Shown: positions 8,250-17,902, numbered from the stretch's first letter. The stretch: 22,739 nucleotides of DNA from DASTPP01 sp035762175 (GCA_035762175.1 DASTPP010000065.1:1-22739); one strand, 5' to 3'. Numbers and translations are program-made. Notes: generated by a model not told the origin, from the letters alone.

Positions 8250-11200
8250 CGCTCTCCGACGACGATCGGCTGCTCTTCGCCTTCCGGCGCAACACGATCG
8301 TGGCCGCGAGCGCCGGCACGGGCAAGACGCACCGGCTGACGGCGATCTACGCCCTCTTGACGCTCGGGCTCACCTCGCTCGGGCGCGCGAGCCGCGCCGA
8401 GGCGGGCCCGCGCCTCGCGCCCGGCCAGATCGTCGCGGCGACCTTTTCGCGCGCCGCCGCGGCCGAGGTGCGCGCCCGCCTCGACGCGCTGCTCGGCGCG
8501 CTCGCGGCCCCCGCGCGCGAGGGCCCGCCGCCGCTCGCCGAGGCGCTCGCGGCGCGGGCCTCCGAGCTCGGCCGGCCCTTGCGCCTGGCCGAGCTCGCCC
8601 CGCTCGCGGCCGAGGCGCGCGACGCGCTCGCCTCGGCGCCGGTCGACACGCTGCACGGCTTCGCCGGCAAGCTGGTGCGCGACGTGGCGGTCGACGTGGG
8701 GCTCAGCCCGAGCTTCGTCATCCTCGAAGAAGACGAGGCCGACGAGCTGCTCGCGCGGGCGGTCGACGACGTGCTCGCCGAGTCGCTCGACGACGAGCGG
8801 CGCGAGGCGGCCGAACGGTTGGTCGACGTGACCGGGGGCGTCGGCGAGGCGCGCGTCGCCGTCTCGTCGCTCCTGCGCCGCCTCGACGAAGAGGGCGTCG
8901 CGGCCGACGCGCTCGGCCTCGTCGACGAGGCGCCCTTCGCCCGCGAGCTCGCCGAGGGCCTGCTCGCGGGGCTCGCCCAGCTCGCCGACGAGGGCCCGCC
9001 GTCGCTGCGCCCCGTCGCCGAGCGGGCCCTCGCGGCCTCGGCGCCCCTCTTCGACGAGCGCGGCCACTGCCGCGACGGCGCCCGCCTGCGCGCGGCGCTC
9101 GCCGGCCTCGAGGGGCGGCCCCTCGCCGCCCGCGGCATGCCCCCGCCCCGCCTCGCCGCCCTCTTCGACGCCTGGGGCGCGCCGCGCGCGGCCGCGCTCG
9201 ACGCGCTCTGCTTCTTCCTCGCCAACTTCCCCGGCTTCGCCGAGCACGGCGAGTCGCTCCGGCGCCTGCTCGCCGACGTGGCGCGCCGCCGGCAGCGCGA
9301 GCTCAGGCGCCGCTCGGCCATGGGCTTCGGCGATCTCGTCCGCACCGCGAGAAATGCCCTGCGCGACCACCCCGAGCTCGCCCAGGCCGTGGCCGCGCCC
9401 TACGCGGCCGTGCTGGTCGACGAGTTCCAAGACACGAGCCCCGTGCAGCGCGACCTCGTCTGCCTGCTGCACGAAGACCCCGGCGCGCGCGCCGAGCGCG
9501 CCCCCGGCGCCCTGCCCGGCCCCGCCGCGCTCCGGCCCGCTGGGTTGCTCGTCGTCGGCGATCGCAAGCAGGCCATCTACGGCTTTCGCGGCGCCGACGT
9601 CGGCGTCTTCACCCGGCTCTGCCTCGAGCTCGGGGGCGAGCGTGCCCGCGCGGGGCTCGGGCTCGAGCCCGGCGGCGAGGGCCCGCCCGAGGGCCTCGCC
9701 GACTACCTGACCTTGCGTGACAGCTTCCGCAGCACCGAGCCCGTGCTCGACTTCGTCAACGCCTTCTGCGGGCGCGACATGCGCCGCGGCGAGGCCTCGT
9801 ACGAGGTGCGCTACACCGAAGACGATCGGCTGCGCCGCGCCGAGGGCCCGCCCGCAGATCGCCCGCCCCCGCCCGTCGAGGTGCTGGTCGACGACGGCGG
9901 CGCGCCCGCGGGGGCCTCGCCCTACGTCCGCGCCCTCTCGGCCGGGGGGCGCGGCGCCGCCGTCGCCGCGGGCTGGGTCGCGCACCTCGTCGCCGCGGGC
10001 GAGGCGCGCCCGGGCGACGTCGCCGTGCTCGCCCGCGAGAACGCCACGCTCGCCCGCGTCGCGACGGCGCTCGGGCGCCTCGAGGTGCCCTACGCCCTGG
10101 CCGGCCGGGGACTCTTGCGCACGCGCGAGGTGCGCGACGCGGTCGCGATGCTGCGCCTGCTCGTCGACCCGAGCGACCGGCAGGCCCTCGCCTCGGTGCT
10201 GCGCGGCCCCTGGGTCGGGCTCGACGACGCGTCCATCGCGCTGCTCGCCCGCCCCGGCAAGGGCCTGCTGCCGCCGGACGCCTGGCGCGAGGCCGGCGCC
10301 CTCGACGCGCTCGAGCCCGGCGCGCGCGAGCTCGCCCGCGCCTTCGCAGCCGCGCTCTCCGGGCTGCGCGCCGCCGTCGCCGCCCTGCCCCCGGCCGCCG
10401 CGCTCGACGCCGCCCGCGAGCGCTTCGCCCTCGACGAGGTGCTCGCCTCGCTGCCCCGCGCCCCCACGCGCCTCGCCCACCTCGACCGCTTCCGCGCGCT
10501 CGCCGCCGAGCACGGCGGCAGCCTGCCCTCGTTCGTGCGCGCCGTCGGCAAGCGCATGGACGACGACGAAGACGAAGACGAGCCGCAGATCGTCTCGACC
10601 GGCGACGACGCCGTGCGCTTGATGACCGTGCACGCGGCCAAGGGGCTCGAGTTTCCCGTCGTCGTCCTGGTCGATCTCGACCGCTGGGGCCGCGCCCGCC
10701 CCCAGCGCGGCCCCCTCTCGCTCGTCGCCGCCCGCAACGCCGAGGCCCCCCGGCTCGCCTTCCGGCCTCGCGACGGCGCGGGCGCCGCGCTCAGCACCCC
10801 GGGGCTGCGCCGCGTGCGCGACGAGCACGAGGCGCGCGACGCGGCCGAGGCGCGGCGCCTCACCTACGTGGCGCTCACCCGCGCCCGCTCGCGGCTCGCC
10901 CTCGTGCTGCCCCTCGAGCCCGCGCAGAGGCCCTCGCCCGGCTCGCCCGCGCCCCTCTTGCGCGCCCTGCTCGGCGAGGGCGCCCTGCCCGACTCGACCC
11001 TCGCGCCCCGCGACGCGACCCCCTTCCTCGTCGACCCGCCCCCCGCCGACGATCCGCCGCCCCCGGCCGAGCTCGTCCCCGCCCTCGGGCGCGGCCGCCG
11101 CGGCCCCGCCCCCTTCGTCCTCGATCTCGACGAGCTCGCCGCCTTCGACGCCTGCCCCCGCCTCGCCCTGCTCGGCCACCGGCTCGCGCTGCCGCCCCCC

Positions 11201-11920
11201 GAAGGGCCCCACCCCCTGCCCCCCTCGATCCGCGAGGCCGCCGCTCGCGCCCTCGCCGCCTTGCTCGAGGGCGCGCCGCCGGCCGAAGGGCGAAGGCCCC
11301 CCGCCCGGGCCGAGCTACGGGGCGCCCTCGTTCGCGCCGGCGCCCTCGCCGACGCCGCCTCGCTCGACGCGCTCGCCTCGGCCCTCGCGGGGCTCGTCGC
11401 GGGGCCCCTCGCCGAATGGTTGCATGACACAACCATTCGCGGCGGCCTCGACGTCTCGTTCGAGCTCGGCCCCGGCTCGCCCGCCTTCGCCCGCTCGACG
11501 CTCGATCTGGTGGCGCTACGCCCCGACGGCTCGGCCCTCGTCGTCGGCCTGCGGCCCGCGGGCTCGGCCGGCTCGGGCGCGCTCTTGCGCGGCGCGCAGG
11601 CGTACGCCCTCTACCGCGCCTTCGGCATCACCGACGTCGCCTCGACGCTCGTCTCGCTGGGCGCCCCGGGCCGGGACGCCGCGGGGCCGGGCGAGGCCGC
11701 CGGCGGCGACCCAGGCGGGGGCGCGCCGGCCGCCGGCCCCGCCGAGGCGGCCTTCGGCCCGGGCGAGCTCGACGCGCTGGGCGAGCGGCTCGCCCGCGCC
11801 GCCGAGGCGCTCCTCGGCGCCGCGGCCGAGGGGACGTTCGCCCCGCGCGAGCCCGCGGCCTGCCGGGCGCTCGGCTGCGCCTACGTCGCCTTCTGCCACC
11901 GCGGCGGCGCCGCCCCCTGA
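8246..11920 (+). CDS. addA: AddA-like UvrD-family helicase with degenerate nuclease domain
   Basis: From a GTG overlapping the previous stop (GTGA) this gives 1224 residues, the usual AddA length. Superfamily 1A motifs are all present: Walker A ASAGTGKT (21-28), motif Ia ATFSRAAAAEVRARL (about 65-79), VDTLHGF, Walker B DEFQDT (392-397), motif III GDRKQAIYGFRG (438-449), LRDSFRST, motif V TVHAAKGLEF (794-803) and motif VI YVALTRARSR (874-883). The C-terminal region has the RecB-nuclease shape, with STLDLVAL (D1087), but where D/E-x-K is expected it reads VVGLRP (G1101, R1103). C970, C1206, C1211 and C1217 remain as a possible Fe-S set. So translocation is probably active and cutting probably left to the AddB-like partner. 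The last point is inference. Confidence 0.85.
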   Translation: MTLSDDDRLLFAFRRNTIVAASAGTGKTHRLTAIYALLTLGLTSLGRASRAEAGPRLAPGQIVAATFSRAAAAEVRARLDALLGALAAPAREGPPPLAEALAARASELGRPLRLAELAPLAAEARDALASAPVDTLHGFAGKLVRDVAVDVGLSPSFVILEEDEADELLARAVDDVLAESLDDERREAAERLVDVTGGVGEARVAVSSLLRRLDEEGVAADALGLVDEAPFARELAEGLLAGLAQLADEGPPSLRPVAERALAASAPLFDERGHCRDGARLRAALAGLEGRPLAARGMPPPRLAALFDAWGAPRAAALDALCFFLANFPGFAEHGESLRRLLADVARRRQRELRRRSAMGFGDLVRTARNALRDHPELAQAVAAPYAAVLVDEFQDTSPVQRDLVCLLHEDPGARAERAPGALPGPAALRPAGLLVVGDRKQAIYGFRGADVGVFTRLCLELGGERARAGLGLEPGGEGPPEGLADYLTLRDSFRSTEPVLDFVNAFCGRDMRRGEASYEVRYTEDDRLRRAEGPPADRPPPPVEVLVDDGGAPAGASPYVRALSAGGRGAAVAAGWVAHLVAAGEARPGDVAVLARENATLARVATALGRLEVPYALAGRGLLRTREVRDAVAMLRLLVDPSDRQALASVLRGPWVGLDDASIALLARPGKGLLPPDAWREAGALDALEPGARELARAFAAALSGLRAAVAALPPAAALDAARERFALDEVLASLPRAPTRLAHLDRFRALAAEHGGSLPSFVRAVGKRMDDDEDEDEPQIVSTGDDAVRLMTVHAAKGLEFPVVVLVDLDRWGRARPQRGPLSLVAARNAEAPRLAFRPRDGAGAALSTPGLRRVRDEHEARDAAEARRLTYVALTRARSRLALVLPLEPAQRPSPGSPAPLLRALLGEGALPDSTLAPRDATPFLVDPPPADDPPPPAELVPALGRGRRGPAPFVLDLDELAAFDACPRLALLGHRLALPPPEGPHPLPPSIREAAARALAALLEGAPPAEGRRPPARAELRGALVRAGALADAASLDALASALAGLVAGPLAEWLHDTTIRGGLDVSFELGPGSPAFARSTLDLVALRPDGSALVVGLRPAGSAGSGALLRGAQAYALYRAFGITDVASTLVSLGAPGRDAAGPGEAAGGDPGGGAPAAGPAEAAFGPGELDALGERLARAAEALLGAAAEGTFAPREPAACRALGCAYVAFCHRGGAAP
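11413..11439. other. Perfect 10-bp inverted repeat inside the addA-like gene
   Basis: CGAATGGTTG (11413-11422) and CAACCATTCG (11430-11439) are exact reverse complements around the 7-nt loop CATGACA. The patch is markedly A+T-rich for this gene and encodes AEWLHDTTIRG, just before the degenerate nuclease motifs. Confidence 0.5.
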
Positions 11921-11985
11921 CGCGGCGCCTTGCGCGGCGCGCCGAGGCGTGGCTTTGTTGGCGCCCCTTTGCCCCGAACGCTGCC

Positions 11986-13617
11986 ATGAATGCCACGCTC
12001 GCGCGAGAAGTCCGGCGCCGAAAGACCTTCGCCATCATCAGCCACCCGGACGCGGGCAAGACCACGCTGACCGAGAAGCTCTTGCTCTACGGCGGGGCGA
12101 TTCACCTCGCCGGTGCGGTCAAGGCCAAGCGCGGGCGCGCCGCCACCGTCTCCGACTGGATGGACATGGAGCGCGAGCGCGGCATCTCGATCACCTCGAG
12201 CGTGCTGCAGTTCCCCTACAAGGGCTTCTCGCTCAACCTGCTCGACACGCCGGGCCACGCCGACTTCAGCGAAGACACGTACCGCACGCTGCACGCGGCC
12301 GACGCCGCCGTGATGCTGCTCGACGCGGCCAAGGGCGTCGAGGCGCAGACGAAGAAGCTCTTCCGCGTCTGCCACCGGCGCAAGATGCCCATCTTCACCT
12401 TCGTCAACAAGCTCGACCGCCCGGCGCGCGACCCCTTCGACCTCATCGGCGAGGTCGAGAGCGTGCTCGGCATCGGCTGCTACCCCATCACCTGGCCGGT
12501 CTACCGCGGCGCCGACTTCCGCGGGGTGTACCACCGGCTCGAGCAGCGCGTGTACCTCTTCGAGCGCGGCGAGGGCGCCGCCGGCGAGCAGCGCGTCTCG
12601 GTCGACGTGGCGGGCGTCGACGACCCGCAGCTCGCCGAGCAGCTCGGCGACGAGGGCCACGCCGCCCTGCGCGACCAGCTCGAGCTGCTCGACGCCGCCG
12701 GCGACGCCTTCGACCAGAAGCGCTTCGTCGCCGGCGAGGTCTCGCCCATGTTCTTCGGCAGCGCCTACAACAACTTCGGCCTCGCGCCCTTCCTCGAGGC
12801 CTTCCTCGATTTGATGCCGCCGCCGATGCCGCGCGACACCTCGCGCGGCCACGTCGCCCCCGACGACGACGAGTTCTCGGCCTTCGTCTTCAAGATCCAG
12901 GCGAACATGGACCGCTCGCACCGCGACCGCATGGCCTTCTTGCGGGTCTGCTCGGGCCGCTTCGAGCGCGGCATGAAGGTCTTGCACGTGCGCACCGGGC
13001 GCACCATCCGCCTGGCCAACCCGACGCAGTTCATGGCCCAAGAGCGCACCATCGTCGACGAGGGCTACGCCGGCGACGTGCTCGGCATCTACGACCCGGG
13101 CATCTTCGAGATCGGCGACACCGTCACCGGCGGCGTGGCCTTCACCTACGACGAGATCCCCCACTTTGCGCCCGAGCGCTTCGTGCGCGTGGTCCTGACC
13201 GACCCGATGAAGCGCAAGCAGCTCAAGAAGGGCCTCGACGAGCTCGCGCAAGAGGGCTCGATCCAGCTCTTCCGCGCGCCCACCGGCCGCGAGGGCGACG
13301 CGGTGCTCGGCGCCGTCGGCGAGCTGCAGTTCGAGGTGACGCGCCACCGCCTGCAGAGCGAGTACGGCGTCGACGCCCGGCTCGAGCCGCTCTCGTTCGA
13401 GTTCGCCCGCTGGGTCGCGAAGAAAGACCCGGCCGACAAGGCCGAGATCGACCTCATGCGCTTCGAGCGCGAGCGCGCCGGCGTCGGCTTCGAAGACGTC
13501 CGCGGCCGCCCCGTCGTGCTCTTCCGCGGCGACTGGCAGCTCGACATCGCCAAGCGCGAATTCAAAGAGTACGACTTCCTCGAGACCGTCGCCGGCGTCG
13601 CCGCCGCCCTCGCCTGA
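11986..13617 (+). CDS. prfC: Peptide chain release factor 3
   Basis: A 543-residue translational GTPase that recycles RF1 and RF2 from ribosomes after termination. The start MNATLAREVRRRKTFAIISH leads into P-loop HPDAGKTT (20-27); VSDWMDMERERGISITSSV is the RF3-specific switch I region; DTPGHADFSEDTYR starts at D87 (G3), and NKLD at 141-144 is G4. The later domain 2/3 signatures (GEVSPMFFGSAYNNFG, QANMDRSHRDRMAFLRVCSG, VGELQFEVTRHRL) also match RF3 rather than EF-G. The ATG at 11986 lies 65 nt after the addA-like gene and has no strong Shine-Dalgarno. The last three codons plus stop are duplicated immediately downstream. Confidence 0.96.
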   Translation: MNATLAREVRRRKTFAIISHPDAGKTTLTEKLLLYGGAIHLAGAVKAKRGRAATVSDWMDMERERGISITSSVLQFPYKGFSLNLLDTPGHADFSEDTYRTLHAADAAVMLLDAAKGVEAQTKKLFRVCHRRKMPIFTFVNKLDRPARDPFDLIGEVESVLGIGCYPITWPVYRGADFRGVYHRLEQRVYLFERGEGAAGEQRVSVDVAGVDDPQLAEQLGDEGHAALRDQLELLDAAGDAFDQKRFVAGEVSPMFFGSAYNNFGLAPFLEAFLDLMPPPMPRDTSRGHVAPDDDEFSAFVFKIQANMDRSHRDRMAFLRVCSGRFERGMKVLHVRTGRTIRLANPTQFMAQERTIVDEGYAGDVLGIYDPGIFEIGDTVTGGVAFTYDEIPHFAPERFVRVVLTDPMKRKQLKKGLDELAQEGSIQLFRAPTGREGDAVLGAVGELQFEVTRHRLQSEYGVDARLEPLSFEFARWVAKKDPADKAEIDLMRFERERAGVGFEDVRGRPVVLFRGDWQLDIAKREFKEYDFLETVAGVAAALA

Positions 13618-13629
13618 GCCCTCGCCTGA
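13606..13629 (+). repeat. 12-bp tandem duplication spanning the prfC stop
   Basis: GCCCTCGCCTGA occurs at 13606-13617, where it ends prfC, and again directly after at 13618-13629. The second copy provides another in-frame TGA, which would act as a backup stop. Confidence 0.8.
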
Positions 13630-13640
13630 GCCTCCGCCCG

Positions 13641-13657
13641 GCGCCCCCCGAGGGCGC
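13641..13657 (+). terminator. Candidate hairpin after prfC
   Basis: GCGCCC (13641-13646) pairs with GGGCGC (13652-13657) over a 5-nt loop, 24 bases beyond the prfC stop. There is no T-run, so intrinsic termination is doubtful. The larger palindrome at 13688-13850 just downstream could also stop transcription. Confidence 0.3.
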
Positions 13658-13687
13658 GGCCACCGGGGCTCGAACCGAGCAGCGCTC

Positions 13688-13850
13688 TAGGCTCTGTCTG
13701 GCGAAGGCTCCCGTCGCCCGACGGCCGGTCGGCGGCGCCGTGCGGGCCGCCGGGGGCCTCGAACTCCGGGCGGATTCCTTCGCCCCCGGCGGCCCGCACG
13801 CCTGGCATCCCGACCGCCGAGCTCGGTCCGCCTTCGCCAGACAGAGCCTA
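13688..13850. mobile_element. MITE-like nested palindromic element
   Basis: Outer arms are perfect 21-bp inverted repeats at 13688-13708 and 13830-13850, beginning TAGGCTCTGTCTGGCGAAGG. Inside is a second perfect 19-bp inverted repeat at 13739-13757 and 13782-13800, around a 24-nt loop. The segments between the two sets (13709-13738 and 13801-13829) pair only partly, through a CGGCCGGTCGG-type block. The outermost bases on both sides are TA, compatible with a TA target duplication as made by Tc1/mariner-IS630 transposases, though TA also simply completes the palindrome. No transposase is present. It could be a non-autonomous element, or a strong structured 3' end of prfC. A database search for further copies is needed to decide. 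Confidence 0.6.
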
Positions 13851-13875
13851 ATGCGCCGCGTCGCGGCCCCCGGGC

Positions 13876-13985
13876 GTCAAATTTAGTGTCTCCGGCGGGA
13901 GACGACCGCGATCGTACGGTCAGGGTCAAACCAAATTAAGGCAGAGCTACGAGATCGAAAAAGCTTTATCGTTTGGGCGTAAAAC
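13876..13985. other. AT-rich island in the repeat-rich intergenic region
   Basis: This 110-bp stretch is clearly less G+C-rich than anything around it, with ATTTAG, CAAATTAAG and GAAAAAGCTTTATCG. It contains a hairpin GTCTCC-GGCG-GGAGAC at 13888-13903. No reading frame is credible. It may hold a promoter or be the edge of inserted DNA. Confidence 0.45.
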
Positions 13986-14095
13986 CCCTGCCTACGCAGT
14001 ACGCCCTACATCAGGCACGCGCCCTGCAGCGTACCCACGGCCCCCAAAGGCCCTTCGCGCACACCGTGGGCCCGCGGGGGCTTCTTTTTACGCCC
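13975..14095. repeat. Inverted repeats with alternative partners
   Basis: GGGCGTA (13975-13981) is perfectly complementary to TACGCCC at 14000-14006 and again to TACGCCC at 14089-14095; in the second case the match extends to GGGCGTAAAA with TTTTACGCCC. Inside, CCCACGG (about 14033-14039) faces CCGTGGG (about 14064-14070). The block could fold either as a short hairpin or as one long imperfect stem. Confidence 0.45.
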
Positions 14096-14138
14096 GACCG
14101 TCCGCGAAGCGGGCGACGCCTCGCGCCCCTCGAGGTCG

Positions 14139-14187
14139 GGTTCGACGCTGACCGAGCCGAGGCCAGGTTCGACGCTGACCGAGCCGA
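14139..14187 (+). repeat. 22-bp direct repeat
   Basis: The 22-bp sequence starting GGTTCGACGCTGACCGAG is present at 14139-14160 and 14166-14187, a period of 27 bp. Confidence 0.8.
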
Positions 14188-14208
14188 CGCCGAGCTCGCC
14201 GCGGGCGC

Positions 14209-14288
14209 GCGACGTCGGCGCCCGTCTGCCTTCGAGCGCCGTTCGGCAGCGACGTCGGCGCCCGTCTGCCTTCGAGCGCCGTCCGGCA
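14209..14288 (+). repeat. 40-bp tandem repeat, two copies
   Basis: Copies at 14209-14248 and 14249-14288 begin GCGACGTCGGCGCCCG and differ at one base near the end. A 40-bp period is not a multiple of three, which argues against coding. There is no spacer between copies, so it is not CRISPR-like. Confidence 0.85.
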
Positions 14289-14395
14289 TTGTGGTGTCCG
14301 GAGAGGGGCCGCGAGGTGTGAACCGCCGGGCGTCGCGTCCGGCATTACCGTAGGACGTCGCGCGTCGACCTGCGAACCGCGCTCGCGCGCGAGGC

Positions 14396-14459
14396 TCGTG
14401 CGACGACGATGACGGCGCCGTCAGGGGTCGTGCGACGACGATGACGGCGCCGTCAGGGG
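14396..14459. promoter_or_regulatory. Two 32-bp repeats, each with a 14-bp palindrome; possible operator pair
   Basis: Exact 32-bp copies lie at 14396-14427 and 14428-14459. Each contains TGACGGCGCCGTCA, a perfect palindrome, at 14410-14423 and 14442-14455. The 32-bp spacing is about three helical turns, so dimeric repressors would sit on the same DNA face. The sites lie about 200 bp before the exported-protein gene at 14641. That these are protein-binding sites is inference. Confidence 0.4.
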
Positions 14460-14640
14460 GCTCGCGTGGGGGCGCGGGCGCGCGACGCCCGGCCCATCGG
14501 ACTTCGCTCGCGTTCGTCGACGAGGCGCGCGACGGCGGGGCGTGGCACGGCGAATGCTCGGAGCCGACGAGCGCGGGGCGAGGCCCGTCCGGCTTCCGCT
14601 CCGCGCGAGCAACCTTCCTTTCCTTGAATGAGGTGGCGCC

Positions 14641-15399
14641 ATGACCTTGCGCGTTCTCTCCGGCCCGTCCGTCTTGGCTTCTCTTTGCTTCGTCCTCTGC
14701 CTCGCGAAGGGCGCCCACGCCCGCGGGCCCGAGTGGTTCGAGCCCGCCGACGCCGCCAAGCCCTCGGCGCCCGACGGCAAGGGCGAGGCGCCGAAGGCGA
14801 CGCCCGAGGGCGCGGCGGCCGAGGGCGCGGCGGCCGAGGCGCCGAAGGCCGGAGAGCCGAAGGCCGAGGCCCCAACGCCGCCCGCCGCGCCCTGTCCGCC
14901 GCCCGTGCGCGTCGCGAAGCCGAAGCGGGCCGAGCCGCCGCCGCCGCGGGTCGAATGGTACGGCTGGCAGACCATCGCGACCGATCTCGCCGCGGTCGCG
15001 TTCGTCGGCGCCGGCGCGTCCGACGAGGAAGATGGCGGGGTCGCGCTCTTGGGCCTCGGCACGTACCTGCTCGGCGCGCCGATCGTGCACGCGGCGAACG
15101 GGCAATTCGGCAAGGGGGTCGCCTCCCTCGGCTTGCGCGTCGGCGTCCCGGTCGCCGGCGCGCTCGGCGGCCTCATGCTGGGCAGCGCCACCTGCCGCGA
15201 AGACGACGGCTGGAACGAGAACGTCTGCCCGCTCGGCCAGGCGGCGCTGGGGAGCCTGCTCGGCATCCTCGCGGCGTCGACCCTCGACGCGGCGGTGCTC
15301 GCGAAAAAAGAGGTGCGCCCGCGGCCCGCGGTCTCGATCGCGCCCGCGGTCTTGCCGACGCCGCGGGGCACGTCCTTCGGGCTCACCGGCACCTTCTGA
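14641..15399 (+). CDS. Exported protein of unknown function, probably membrane-associated
   Basis: The 252-residue product starts with a signal peptide (about 1-28; hydrophobic VLASLCFVLCLAKGAHA). An Ala/Pro/Lys/Glu-rich linker (about 30-104) has EGAAAEGAAAEAPKAGEPKA-type repeats. The C-terminal domain opens with WYGWQTIATDLAAVAF and contains GLGTYLLGAPIVHAA, a glycine-rich hydrophobic GVPVAGALGGLMLG segment, C185 and C196 that might pair, and a final ALGSLLGILAAS helix. The chain ends GLTGTF, with the terminal phenylalanine typical of outer-membrane proteins. I recognise the general look from large myxobacterial genomes but know no function. GAGGTGG precedes the ATG. The gene is convergent with the hydrolase gene, with only 11 bases between stops. 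Confidence 0.75.
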   Translation: MTLRVLSGPSVLASLCFVLCLAKGAHARGPEWFEPADAAKPSAPDGKGEAPKATPEGAAAEGAAAEAPKAGEPKAEAPTPPAAPCPPPVRVAKPKRAEPPPPRVEWYGWQTIATDLAAVAFVGAGASDEEDGGVALLGLGTYLLGAPIVHAANGQFGKGVASLGLRVGVPVAGALGGLMLGSATCREDDGWNENVCPLGQAALGSLLGILAASTLDAAVLAKKEVRPRPAVSIAPAVLPTPRGTSFGLTGTF

Positions 15400-15410
15400 G
15401 GGGCGGCCGG

Positions 15411-16342
15411 TCAGAGCGCGGCGAGGAAGTCGAGCGCCGCGGCGTTCCAGGCGTCGGGCCGCTCGAAGTGCGGCATGTGCCCGGCGCGCTCGAGCATGAC
15501 GAGGCGGCCGCGGGGCAGGCGCGCGACGGCGGCCTCGGCGAGCGCGCGCGTCGAGCCGCGGTGCAAGACCCGGTTCGGGATGAGCGCGTCGCCCTCGCCG
15601 AAGACGACGAGGGTGGGCACGCGCACCTCGCCGAGCCGCCCGAGCACGGGCTCTGCGAGCATGGCGGCCACCGAGCGCGACACCGCCCGGGCGTAGTCGT
15701 CGAGGTCGGGCCCGCCGATGACGCGCACGCGGTCGTCGCCCATGAAGCGCGCCTCGGGCGGCGTCTCGACGAAGTTGAGGGCGAGGTTCGCGTAGACGAC
15801 CTCGGCCGGCGTCGCCGCGACGGCCTCGGGGGGCACGGCGGCGGCGAGGAGGCGCGCCTCGGCGGCCGAGAAGGCCTCGAGCCCGGCGGGCGCCGAGAGC
15901 ACGAGCGCCTCGGCCCGGCCGGGGCGCGCGAGCGCGTGGGCGAGGGCCACCTGGCCGCCCATCGAGTGCCCGACGAGGGCGAAGCGCCCGAGGCCGAGCG
16001 CGCCGGCGAGCCCGTCGACGACGTCGGCGAAGTAGGCCATCGAGAGGGGGTGGCCGACCTTGCTACTCTTTCCGAAGCCTGGCAGGTCGAGGGCGACGAC
16101 GCGGTGGCGCTCGGCGAGGGCGCGCACGTTGCGCGCCCAGGCGGGCAGGTAGCTCGCGAGGCCGTGAATCAGGACGAGCGCGAGCGGCCCCGCGCCCTCG
16201 TCCGCGTAGGCGACGTCGGCGCCGGCGACCCTCGCCATGCGGGTCTCGAGCGGGTAGTCGAGGTCGCGGAAGGCGAGGCCGCGCGCCGCCGGCGCCGGGG
16301 GCGCGGGCGGGCCCCCGGCGGCCGCCGGGCCCGCGCCGGGGC

Positions 16343-16346
<4 letters not shown>
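15411..16346 (-). CDS. Alpha/beta-fold hydrolase
   Basis: The 311-residue product has the alpha/beta hydrolase pattern: HGLAS (61-65) near the oxyanion hole, LDLPGFGKSS (87-95), nucleophile S128 in LVGHSMGG, D253 in FGEGDALIPNR, and H290 in ERAGHMPHFERPD. A serine nucleophile indicates an esterase, thioesterase or C-C hydrolase rather than a dehalogenase; the substrate is unknown. The GTG start overlaps the stop of the upstream ligase gene (GTGA), so the two are translationally coupled. An alternative ATG about 36 codons in would remove a Pro/Ala-rich leader. As last gene of the cluster it may release or proofread an acyl product made by the KAS III and ligase enzymes; that is inference. Confidence 0.9.
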
Positions 16347-17890
<1,544 letters not shown>

Positions 17891-17902
17891 CGCGCCCGCG
17901 CC

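Noticed and set aside
7967..11212. Very long open frame on the minus strand opposite the addA-like gene
   Set aside because: Long antisense frames are expected at this G+C content; the plus strand carries all helicase motifs and this product is Arg/Gly/Ala-rich with no motif.
13660..13682. A tRNA-like GGTTCGAGCCCC string on the minus strand
   Set aside because: The T-arm does not pair properly around TTCGA, and no acceptor, D or anticodon arms can be drawn nearby.
13850..13863. 14-bp sequence AATGCGCCGCGTCG shared with 19750-19763
   Set aside because: In a 22.7-kb window this rich in G+C, several 14-base coincidences are expected, and the flanks do not match.
13973..14353. Open frame of about 126 codons across the repeat region
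   Set aside because: It starts at a TTG without ribosome site, resembles no family, and crosses a 40-bp tandem repeat whose period would shift the frame; best read as non-coding.
14209..14459. CRISPR-like array
   Set aside because: Repeats are directly abutting pairs of different units with no unique spacers and no cas genes.
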